Shown here in pieces: positions 15,431 through 25,950 of a DNA stretch of 64,000 bases. The first letter of the stretch is position 1. Every line of letters starts with the position of its first letter. The notes under the pieces are model-generated. The model was not told the DNA's origin. It did no database searches and worked only from the letters and a program-made list of their open reading frames with translations. Source of the DNA: Hippasteria phrygiana (taxonomy: Eukaryota > Echinodermata > Asteroidea > Valvatida > Goniasteridae); NCBI GenBank assembly GCA_037893225.1, contig JAZGUH010000141.1:1-64000 (forward strand). The letters are read 5' to 3'. The translations under genes were made by a program, and so were the position numbers.

Positions 15431-17185
15431 TATAATATTTTTTAAAAAAATAAAAAATTATTTAATTTTTTTTGTCGTATGTTATTTTAGGAGTAATGTC
15501 CTTTTTCGCCGGGCGCCCCGGATATTTCGTACGCTTGTGGGATATGGAAAAAACTTTTTATTTTCTTGATTTTGTGATAATTTTGGTGTGTAGTACCCCA
15601 GCAAAATTTTGGGCTATTTTTGGGGCTATTTTGTTTCTAAAAAATTTGATGCATGTACCCACAGCAAAATTAGAGAGAAAAGTGAAAAAACAAGAAATGA
15701 CATAGAACCGGCAATTTGCATACTACTTGCCAAATCATTGAAATATCCGTCATCCCATGCACCCACCCCCCCCCCCCCCCCCCAAATTTTGAAGTGAGGA
15801 TTTAGATTGCAGAATGCAGAATCATAAATCAGCAGATTTGTGGATGTCCGACAGCTTGACCGTTGACCAACTCTACTGTTGACCAACTTGACAAGTCGTC
15901 TTCGACCATAAAGACAACTCGACCGTTGATGTTTATGTGGCATTTTCACGTGCATGCTGGGCACTAGGGCTGTTGTCGACAGGCCTTTTGTCGACAATTT
16001 TGGCGACAATGGCAGTTTTCCGACATATCAACGCAGATGACTCATTGTCGACAAAAGAAAATAATTAAATATAAAACATCGCACGCAATTTGTGTGCGAT
16101 AAAACGCTAATTTTTTGTCACAAGTTACACAAACTAATGTGAGACCTAGCTTACTATAATGTTCTAGTATTAACAACCCATGTGTTATGATGTGCTTTCT
16201 TACATGCAGTGTACAAAATGTATATAGCTCGTGAATTTCCCCGGACCTATCTTTCACTACACGAAACAGAAATTGAGTTCAACGCACGTCGCGTCGATGG
16301 ACCAAGCTAGTTGCAACAAGATCCCCATCACGTACCGCGCCGGCCTCGACAAGAAAAATCGACAACGACAACAGCCCTACTGGGCACCCGCAATGTACAA
16401 AATGTAGTGTGCACGACTCGGTGGCGTTTGGCATCGTACATACGTCATGATACATGTAGGCCTATTGTTGGTGCAATCTGGTTACTATGAACCCTTTGAA
16501 TACGGCCATAGCCGCGGTGTGAAAAAGACCACCTGGCCTGTTGTCGTCTATATGCGCATCCCTACACACATTCAATCCATTGCTTGCCTATTGTGTGCAT
16601 TACGTTTAGCTGCACAAGCCCGTCATACCAGCACCCCATTAATAATAGCCAGACAGAATGGGTTAAACATTAGTAAAAATGAGCCCACAAGTGGTATATT
16701 TTACAGTTTACATTTAAGGAAATTAACTGACCTACCAGGGGTCGAATTTCAGGTAAAAATCTACAAGACAGCTGGGCTAGTAGCACAAAAATCTTACTAG
16801 ACTACAAGGTATTTCACAAGACCAATGGTAAAAATAAGAACTCAGTGTTTTGAATGAGTGTGCCGTTTTGATTTGTTCCCCATTGCCGACCTTGTTGGGG
16901 AGAGATTAGAAATGCTGTTGATTGAAACTCCCTGCCTCAAAACTAAAAATGGCCATTCCAGAAATTATGGGGCTTTTTCAGTTCACCAAATTTAGAAAAA
17001 ATGGACACTAGTGATAGCATTTCACAAAATTGCTAGACCACTGGACTAGTTCGGTCAAGAGTTCACTAGACCAATACTCAAATCACTGGACTCTGTCCAG
17101 TGGATATTTCGATCCCTGCCTACAAGTAGCACCATCTTGCCTCAGCACCACACTTCAGTTGGACATTTCTTTTTCCATTTTGCAG
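15431..17185. other. Polinton right flank and SmD1 upstream sequence; no gene found
   Basis: From 15431 the sequence is AT-rich, then changes to mixed composition; the Polinton end must lie between here and the hAT MITE at 15965 but is not identifiable alone. A poly-C run is at 15766-15783. At 15846-15930 there are repeated TTGACCGTTGA and CAACTCGACCGTTG words like those inside the transposon at 53949-55316. I searched this stretch for the tiny first SmD1 exon (an ATG-AAR start followed by a donor) and did not find it. Confidence 0.6.
15965..16379. mobile_element. hAT-type MITE, 415 bp, with perfect 8-bp target duplication
   Basis: The ends are inverted repeats TAGGGCTGTTGTCG and CGACAACAGCCCTA. 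The 8-bp CTGGGCAC occurs immediately before (15957-15964) and after (16380-16387) the element. TA-GGG-type ends with an 8-bp duplication are the signature of the hAT superfamily. Inside are several TGTCGACA-type subterminal words and no coding frame, so it is non-autonomous. The intact duplication indicates a fairly recent insertion. Confidence 0.9.
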
Positions 17186-19150
17186 GTTTTTGATGAAGTT
17201 AAGTCATGAAACTGTCACCATTGAGTTGAAGAATGGGACACAAGTGCACGGAACTGTCACAGGTATGTCAGACACAAATTTTTCCAGTGATGTGCATGGT
17301 ATAAAAAGTGAACCCTCATCTTTACCGAGTATTTAACCCTCCCTCTCTCGGTGCCAAAATGGGGCCGACTACCCTATATATCAAAACCTATCAAGTGACA
17401 GGTTGAAACACACAAGCTGTGAGAGTTGGTGGGTAGATTTTTTGATAGGCTGTGATATTTATAATATTTGTAATAGTAGGAGGGTTAATTAACCATAACG
17501 CCCCCAATGGTTCCCCAGGACTACCCTACTAAATCCAACAGAGACCAATGAGTTTCCTGCTTTTTGAGGTTTTTTTAAAACCCTTTGGTCTTGTCTTAAA
17601 AGGAGTCGACGTCAGTATGAACACACATCTGAAATCAGTGAAGATGACGATCAAGGACAGGGATCCAGTCCAGCTGGACTCCCTGAGCATCAGAGGCAAC
17701 AACATCAGGTACTTTATCCTCCCGGAGAGCCTCCCGCTAGACACACTACTCATCGACAACACACCCAAGGCTAAAGCCAAGAAAAAGGAAGCAGGTCAGT
17801 TTAACCTGTACTTGAGAAAATGTGTGCTTTCACTAACTGTTATCTCATACCTCTTACCATAATTGACAAGCAGGAAGGCATAAGAAGCCCCCTCCTCCCT
17901 CCCCCCCCCCCCCCCCCAATATTTGAACCCGCTGAAGTAGTGCAGTCAGACCTTGATGCATGGCCCTCGCCTGAACACGGCCATTTTAGATTCAAGACAT
18001 TGGGCATCTAGTCTCCTACCCGTGGATGTTGCCTATAACCATAGCAGGCACGGACTCATGGGCGACCATTCCACGGGGGAGACATGGTCCCCCCCCCCCC
18101 TAGTCATATACATTTTATGTGTCAATGTCATTGGCTTTTACATGCACTAGTATGTACCAGAATACACAAAGATCAGCACACATTTTCAAACATTTCCCAG
18201 GATACACAAGAGACACCGAGTACTAAATGCTCAACAGTTATTGTTGGTTGTGGTTTTTTTCCACACCCCCCCCCCCCAACCTTGATAGGACAGCCCCCCC
18301 CCCCCCCCATGTCTACAAGCTTGTACCATTAAAAGAGTTTATTATATCATAATTGAAACAGTACTAAGTAAATTCCGTAGGCAACATGCAGCACCAGCCT
18401 CATTCCATAGGTGTATGCAACACTAGCCATCAAAACCTACGTACAAATATTTCAGTATTGAAAAATAAGGCCATCATATCAAATTGTGAAAATCAGTTAA
18501 TGGCTGTAGGCCTACAAATGAAGCAAAATTGGATTTTAGGAAGGTACAAGTTGGTGAGAGTATGCATGTGTAAATACCGGCAATCGTGGACTAGGGACAA
18601 AAGGGTTAGGGCATAGACAAAGGGTCCAAGATTGACCGAACATCCACGATTGAAAATTGTGTATAAAACATGGGAGGCCTTCCGAAAAAGTTAAGAGTAC
18701 AAACAAAAGAGGGACAATAGGAGGTCCGCGATTGCCGGTATTTACACACTTGTGTGTGTTTGTGAGTCTACAAAGTTGTAAGTTGTCTAAGAATTTGTTT
18801 CTTTTCCGTGGGCTTCCATGATTTTCAGTGCTGAAAAAAAAAATCAATTCCTTTTTGTGTCTTGTCTCACCAGGTTTCTTGCAGTAATGTTGTAAACTGC
18901 TTATTTGGGTTGACTAAAGTTACATCCTCAGTAGGGGGGGGGGGGTCTTCTGCCCTCTGTGTAGCTGTTCCTAAATGCTCTCTCAAAATTGGAATATCTC
19001 CCATAACATTTGTCAACTTGCTTTTCTTAACAGTAGTGAGTCTTTTTTTTCTTTTTTTTCATTTCATTTCAAGCTGTTGGTCGAGGCAGGAGCGGGCGTG
19101 GAAGAGGTGGGCGTGGTCGAGCAAGAGGGCGTGGCCGTGGAAGAAGATGA
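17186..19150 (+). CDS. SNRPD1: Small nuclear ribonucleoprotein Sm D1, exons 2-4 (exon 1 not found)
   Basis: Exons 17186-17262, 17603-17794 and 19074-19150 join in phase with AG/GT borders. They encode [20 protein letters not shown], then [15 protein letters not shown]...[21 protein letters not shown] and a C-terminal Gly-Arg tail ([19 protein letters not shown]), ending in TGA. This is SmD1, a core ring subunit of spliceosomal U snRNPs; the GR tail is the arginine-methylated part bound by SMN. With the usual five-codon first exon (in AG|G phase) the protein would be 119 residues, the length of the vertebrate protein. Exon 1 is not between the Polinton and 17186, so it may lie left of the Polinton. 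The exons look intact. Confidence 0.95.
18160..18310. repeat. Interspersed repeat copy in SmD1 intron 3, partner of 23975-24330
   Basis: GATCAGCACACATTTTCAAA, ATTTCCCAGGATACACAAGA and a later TTGGTTGTG...poly-C...AACCTTGA string recur in the same order at 23975-24330. This marks two copies of one dispersed element ending in a C-run. Confidence 0.6.
18568..18747. mobile_element. MITE copy with TGTAAATACCGGCAATCG ends
   Basis: The terminal inverted repeats GTGTAAATACCGGCAATCG and CGATTGCCGGTATTTACAC enclose 180 bases with GACAATAGGAGGTCC and CCTTCCGAAAAAGTTAA. Two more copies are at 25352-25530 (close) and about 25560-25717 (diverged). No coding frame. It sits in SmD1 intron 3. Confidence 0.8.
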
Positions 19151-19389
19151 GCTTGACTTTTTTATACATTAGCAGCGTGATGTATTAGCTCAGTATGTAG
19201 GCAGTCAAGGCCCAGAGTTATGACAAGTTTAGAGAGGGGGTTCCTCTCCAGTATTTACAAACTTTGGCTATTTACACTTTAAATTGAAGGAAATTTCCAG
19301 ATGTCCGAAGGGACTTTTATTGGCACCTTTTTTGTTTGTTTAATTTAAGAGGTGTGAACAATATGTATTTCACTTCAAAGGGTCCTAGA

Positions 19390-19395
19390 AATAAA
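19390..19395 (+). terminator. SmD1 poly(A) signal
   Basis: A canonical AATAAA 240 bases after the SmD1 stop codon on the coding strand, the first one downstream of it. Confidence 0.6.
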
Positions 19396-21848
19396 TTTAT
19401 GACTTGCACCCATACCAGGCTTTCAAGTACTCCTTCTTTTCCTACTTTTTACTAATTTTGTTTTACCTTGCTCCTACTTTTCCTACTTTTTTCTTGAAAT
19501 TCCTAGTTTTTCCTACTTGTTCCTACTTTTTTGTCCCACAACTACGAAAAATGAAATCACATTGAACATTTTACATAACAGTGTGTTGCACACTGTCATA
19601 CAAAAATTACACAATGAAGGGCTTGGGTGCAGGAGTACTGCAACTTTACTTTCAAGAGCTTAGTCAAGGACGGAGCACAAGTGTTATGAGTACAGAACAT
19701 TTCAAATGAGGCTTGTGATGCTGTGGACATGGGTGAGTATCAATGAAAACTACTCCTGAAAGCCCGCAAAAGTCCTACTTTTATCCCTGATTTTGTCCTC
19801 CAAAGTCCTACTTTTGTCCTGTTTTTTGGAAAATGTTGATCCTACTATTCTGCTACTTTTCCACCTGGGTCTGCTTGAAAGCCTGGCATACATTTAACCC
19901 TTCTACTGTTATAACTATCATAAGCCCTTCCTCTCCAACAGCTTGTGTGTTTCAACCTGAAACTCGATAGGTTTGATAGGTAGGGTAGTTGGCTGCATTT
20001 TGGCACCGAGAGAGGGAGGGTTAATGTACATTTACTCTCACCATATTTTGCTGTTCTGGACCCATTCCCAATCTTCTGGAGCTTATGTAATAGAAATTTC
20101 TATATTCATGAGCTGATCAGTGATGCCATTTTTGACAAAAGCTTCCATATTACGACAGATTTGTTCATAAACGTTGCTGGAATTGTTGGTTTTCACAGGA
20201 GATAAATTCCTGAAATTGGTTGTTTCCTTCTAAATTTAGTTCTTGGTAGCCAGTCAGTAAAACAAACTTAATGTATGAACTGTTACAGTATGCCACATTT
20301 TGAGTTTATTTTGGGACAGCAGTATCGAAACTGTCTAATGCACATGAACATTTCAATCGTGAAAAAGAAGGAAAAAATTTCATTCCGAGCTCGAAATGAA
20401 AATCCCATTGTTTGTGTGTTTATAACATTGTGAGGCATGGAGGTATTTGTACAATTCAGTATATTTATTTCATGGCACTAAAAATGTCAATCTCGCGGGT
20501 TTTTCCATTGAATTAGTTATATTCTGCTTCTAGATAGTTTACACAAACATGAAGGAAAATTTAGGAATCTCCGGATGAATAGCTGTGGAATTTGATTAAT
20601 CCATTAATTTCTTTTTGCCCTTTAGTACCTATGGAGTCTGATCTGGTCACAACAAATCAAAATGCCATATTCATTCATGTAAAATAAGTTTTTGACAAGT
20701 AAGGTTTTCATGTCTTAGCAAAGCAAATCTCACGGGAAAACACAGTCTGTAAATTTGTCTGAAGCCATATTTTGTAATGTTACATACAAGTACACGATTA
20801 GTACAAAATATTGATTGGTAGTCTGTAAGTATCCTTTGTGACATTAACTAAAACGAATTCCTGCCACCCATGTTAGCTTCAGCTTACATTTGTCCAAGCA
20901 ACAAACTTCATGGTCAACTATTTTTTACGTATTGTATTCTTAGGCATTAATTTCTACATCCATAATCCAGTTCAAGTCATAAGACACCTTTCTGCAAAAT
21001 CTGAAAAAGGTCTGAATCCGTCTGATCTTTAATCATAAATGCCACTGATCTTTTGCAAGTTTGAATTAAAGTCCTACATCTGATGAATTTTCGTTATGGC
21101 TCAACCTTTTGAACTTTATACAAATGACCACAGGCACACCACTAATCATTAATTCAGCTTAAAAATTGATTTTGCACACCAAACATACAAATTTCTACTG
21201 AGAAGTAATTGCAAAATTCCTAGCAAAAAACAGGTTCTCTATTCTCTTCGTTTAAACAAGTCGAAATTCAACAGTTTCCTTGTTTTTCGACCATGAGGAG
21301 TGTTCAATCTCGGGCTATATTCAGCATAGCAGCTTTTTGGTTTCCCATAAATTTATGACAAGATGGCAATTTCTTATAAATGCCATCTGTCCACATGGTT
21401 GTGCTTCTAACATCACAAGTGACAAGATTTGACAATTATCCCTAACTAGTTGACTATAAACTACATTGTATATGTTTGTTTAAATCTAACCCCCTAGGCA
21501 TTTTTACTAAGAAGTGTCCTTAACCTGTCAAAATCCAACACTGCAGTATATGTATGGCACATTCTTTGGACATTAATAGCTCCATGTAAAGTACCGGTAA
21601 TGGTGCCAAGTCGCTACAGTCCAGAACCCATCAAAATTCAACACAAACTGCTGTTGGAGTTTGTAAAATGTAAGGCTTGGGGTAGTAAGGGTTAACAAAG
21701 AGAAAGAGAGGAGAAAATGTCGCAATTCTGATTGTGTGATTAGGCTGCTTAATTTAGCAGTGGATTAAATTATTGGCTTGCTTGTACATGTAAATCCTTT
21801 TTATTTTATTCTCCGCGTAAATTTATGACAAGATGGTATTTTCTACAC

Positions 21849-21990
21849 TTGTAAGCAGGAGGTCGTGGGTTCGAGTCCCACTCGAGGGAAGGCTGTGAAT
21901 TTCACAGGCTCTCCGAAAGCACTGAGCATTCAGTGCTTCATACACTACGTCTGAAAAGGGAAAACTCTCACTTCCAATTTAAATCCTGTT
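21849..21990 (+). mobile_element. tRNA-derived SINE copy
   Basis: A B-box-like GGGTTCGAGTCCC is followed by a body (CACAGGCTCTCCGAAAGCAC, TGAGCATTCAGTGCTTCATA) that recurs at about 53240-53450 and, less closely, at 37370-37600. RNA polymerase III promoter remnants plus a shared body indicate a SINE family. Confidence 0.65.
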
Positions 21991-22148
21991 GTTAACGTTA
22001 GTCTTCATTTCTGATATCTAAACTTGTCATTTCTTTGCAGTTGTTTTAGATCATTCTGTCTTAATAAAACAATTTTGTGATAATTCTGGTCGCGTTATCG
22101 GTCAGTGTCTCTTCATTTCTGAAGGAAACGACTTTTCTTTGGTTCGAG

Positions 22149-25100
22149 TTACTCTGTAGCAGACGCTGGAGGCGTTTCTGTTGATGACGCCACCTCTGGC
22201 GTTTCTATTTTTTCCACTGTTCCCAGAGCGCCGTTCATGGTGACTATATCGCCTGAAACAAGGAGATAAACTGTTAATTTCATCCATGAAGATGATCTTC
22301 AGTTCCTAAATTGTGCTGGAGTGGTCTTGAAATGGATTAAATATAATGAATTAAAATAAACTTTGTTAATTGTGTTTGTTTATTTCAACTCCATTAACAA
22401 CTTTCTTGAAGCAACTCAAGAGAGATGATACGTTCCGTGAATGGGTTCTCCGATTAGTCTTTTTTGTAAAGTCACAGGCTAGCGAGTTCAATTGTTTAAA
22501 GGGGCGATGCAGTAGGATTTATATAACAATTCATGAATCTACGTAGGACAGCCTGATTTTCATATTCTATTTTTAGGTTAATGCAAATTTTCAAATTGAT
22601 TTTAAAATAGCATTGTGCAAAAACAAAAAAATGTCTACGTTTTCGTGGTGTCATGTTTCAGTTGATTTCTACATTACAACTGTAGATGGCTCTTTTGGAA
22701 TTCATTTCTAACTAACAATTCTTCAAAACATTAAACATTTGATTTCTTACCAAATATATTTGGTTTCAGATACACCACTGGTGTATCATGGTCGTTTACT
22801 TTAACGACGCACTTTTACATATACAGATACATGTATACAGAAACTGCGGAAATCAGAGGAGTTTAAAATCATTACCTGATTTGAAAACACTTGTGGCACG
22901 CTGCACATTCACGACACATGGTATACCATACTCGCGGGCTATTACGGCACCTAGCAAAGCAAAACCACTTGCAATGTTTACAAGGCCTATTATAGTCGAT
23001 CCCTTAAGGCTAGTTCGTACTAATAATGCTAATACGAATGCGAAGCGAATTTATGACGTCAACGCCAAATATTTGCGCTGCGAATATCGCAAATGTTGAA
23101 CACATTTCAACTTGTGTGAATCTTCGCCGCGAATGTGTCATAAAGTCATTAAACTCGCTTCGGATTCGCGTGAAGTATCATGAACCGGCCTTTATATGGA
23201 TGAGGTGATAAAGGAACTCTACAGTTTTATGAGAGGTGAGCTCAGAGAGATTATTTAGGCCATGGGCTGGGCCGCCATGCACGGTTTTACAGATTGGCAA
23301 ACTGAATTGCGTGGCACATTGTGGAAGGGGAATGGTAGGCCTACAGATGTACTTCATGCAAAAACCCCGAATCCCCTCCCGCGTTTAGTCAAGATACTAA
23401 ACCGAAAGGCAGACGGTTATATTATGCAAGCAGATCTCAACCAGACCAAATCTGACAGTAATCTTTTCACGCATAGGCCTACACATACCAGTTTATTGTA
23501 ACGGGTCTACTTTAATAATATGCACATTTTGTTTTGGTCTAGGCCATGTTGAGCGGAAAGCTTCAGAGTTTCGCTTTTTATCCATAGAATACACTTATTT
23601 CACTTCAAACAAAATAAGATGGATTCATTGTCCAGCTTTCCACTCAACAGTTAAAAGTTGAGTGCTTGCGTGTTATCTCGCAAGTTATCGCCTTTTCTCG
23701 CAACATACCGTGGGAGAGGACGCCCCCTATCTCTGTGACCAGTCCACCGATGAGAGGGAAGTACGGGCTCCATCCAACGTCCGTGATCCGCGTGATCAGG
23801 ATGTCGCCTTTCTACACGAACAAACACGCGAATAAAAATGCAAATTGAGCAGGCGAGCAACTGTAGGAGATACCGAAAACCTGACTGACGATTGACGAAA
23901 TTTAAAGGGGAAAATTGAACAACTATTGCTCTTTCTATGGTTGATTAAGCATTGGATCCATTAGATCAGGCTAAAACACACAAACATCAGCACACATTTT
24001 CAAAGATTTCCCAAGAAACACAAGAGACCCCAAATATACAATTTCCGATTACATGTTCTCTCTAATAACAGTTAAACTGATTGTGCGTTCTTCCGAAAAA
24101 AAGTATTGATCAGGGATAGATATGTAATCTCCAATAATTGTTGTTTGTATTTCAGGAGGTAAGTATAAAGTTTACCTATTTTTAGCATCCCCACAGTACT
24201 TCGTACGTAGTTGATAACAATAAAACAAAATAAACAAATACAATAAGGGTGACGTCATTGCACAACTAGCGGGTCAAAGTTGTTATTGGTTGTGCGCTTT
24301 TTTCTCCATCCCACCCCCCCCCCCCCAACCTTGACGAGAAATCGCCGCCGCTGATCACGGTCCACGAAGAAAATAGGGTCGAGGACCCCCCCCCCCCCCC
24401 CCCCCAAAAAAAAGGCCATCATTAATAAATGCTAATAGGCCTACAATCAATTTATAGCACTCCTCATTTTTCCCTCCCCTGGAAAGAATACAAAAAGAAT
24501 TCCAACAGCCTTCAACCAAGTACCATACATACTGGGGAAAGGGGGTATATTTTCAAGGGGTGGTAAGTCAAAAATTGTATCCAGATTTTCAGAACTAAAT
24601 GCACATTGTTCAAAAGTGTCCCACATTTCTGAGAGGGGGTGCAAAATCCTTTTAAAAGTGGGCGGGGGTATGTTCCAGTTTTAATGGGTGGCGCTTTAAA
24701 TATTTGCCTCTATTGAAGACCTGTAGCTGACGCTCAGCAGATGAGCGAATTGGGAACAGAACTGTGATTAATGTGACTAATTCTTTTTAAGTTTTATTGG
24801 CTTCTCTCTATCGCCGAGTCAGGAAGCTAGGTTATTAAGGTAATTAATCTTGATATAGGGTTAGAGGTGTCTGTCTCCCGAAAAGGTTGAGACAATACTG
24901 ATGTCTGCAGGAGTATTAAGTAATTATTAATCCCCTGTTGGTGGTGGGACACGAGCCCAGTGACCTGATTTTACCCATTAAACTTTTTAGTCAACCCTGT
25001 GTCATGGTTTTTTACGTTTATAAAGTAACTGTAAAGCGCGGATTTTCTTTTAAAATAACCATTACCTTGATGTTGATGGCATCTTTGAGATTCGTCACGA

Positions 25101-25950
25101 CTTTTGCGGTGCTCTTCACGACGCCTTGGCTGATGGGAGTACCTTAGACCAGACACAGACAGTATATTTCAATGATTATATTAACGATCTCTGATAATTT
25201 TCAACTAAAATGTCAGACTTTTTTTCTTATTCACCTGCAGTTGAACGATACAAACTATTTGAACAATATTTTTAATTCTGACACCTATACCCACCACCGA
25301 AACTGACAGATGCTTAATAAGAACTTCCCATGTGTATGTGTGGTTATGAGTGTGCAAATATTGGCAAACGTGGACTAGGGACAAAAGGGTTAGGGCGTAA
25401 ACAAAGGGTCAACGTTTGACCGAACGTCCACGATTAAAAATCGTGTACAAAACATATGGAAAGCCTTCCGAAAAAGTTAAAGTATAAACAAAAGAGAGAC
25501 AATAGGAGGTCCGCGATTGCCGGTATTTACATACTTGGGTGTGTGTTTGTTTTTGCATTCAATAGGGGACCTTTAACAATAGAGGACAATAGGGTCCCCG
25601 ATTGAGAAAGATCCCCGTTTGAAAATCGTGTACAAAACCAATGATGCCCCTTGCCAACAAGTTAAAGTATGAACAATAGGAGGACAATAGGAGGTCCCAG
25701 ATTGCAGGCGTTTACACATTTGTATCTGTTAGCATAGATAAGCGACGTTTCTTCTTTTAAAAAACATACTTTTAATACCAGGCCTACCATTGTTATAGCT
25801 TGTATTGTTGCCGTTTGCAGTGCGCAAGTTAGTTTTCTAAAGTCGATATTTTTCGAGATGGAAAATTCTGAACTAAGCCCTCTGCATGGTAGGTGACTCA
25901 CCTTTCAATTTGAATTCTGTCCTAGCGTCGTCTTCATGATCATCTTGAAT
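22149..25950 (-). CDS. PEP synthase-like gene: phosphohistidine (PEP-utilising) domain, last five exons
   Basis: 25950-25902 encodes IQDDHEDDARTEFKLK. 25142-25066 encodes GTPISQGVVKSTAKVVTNLK. 23811-23709 encodes GDILITRITDVGWSPYFPL followed by GGLVTEIGGVLSH. 22950-22876 encodes GAVIAREYGIPCVVNVQRA. 22252-22149 encodes GDIVTMNGALGTVEKI and a short tail ending at TAA. GGxLSHGAxxAREYGIP is the signature of the mobile phosphohistidine domain; the catalytic His is in LSHG at the border of the last two full exons. All phases agree (0/1, 1/0, 0/1, 1/1, 1/stop), so the domain is complete and looks functional. The last 20 residues (T/S/P/E-rich) are not part of the family core. Confidence 0.95.

Larger units (their letters stand above)
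19151..22148. other. Intergenic region between convergent SmD1 and PEP synthase-like genes
   Basis: The first about 240 bases are the SmD1 3' UTR with AATAAA at 19390-19395, the likely poly(A) signal. A SINE-like copy is at 21849-21990. The rest is AT-rich with no convincing gene. At 19416-19520 and 19755-19870 there are degenerate repeats of TCCTACTTTT words. On the - strand, TTTATT (AATAAA) motifs near 21797-21806 could polyadenylate the PEP synthase-like transcript. Confidence 0.6.

Noticed and set aside
16447..16800. 117-codon + strand frame upstream of SmD1
   Set aside because: No family resemblance, mixed composition, and no splice link to SmD1 exon 2; treated as chance.
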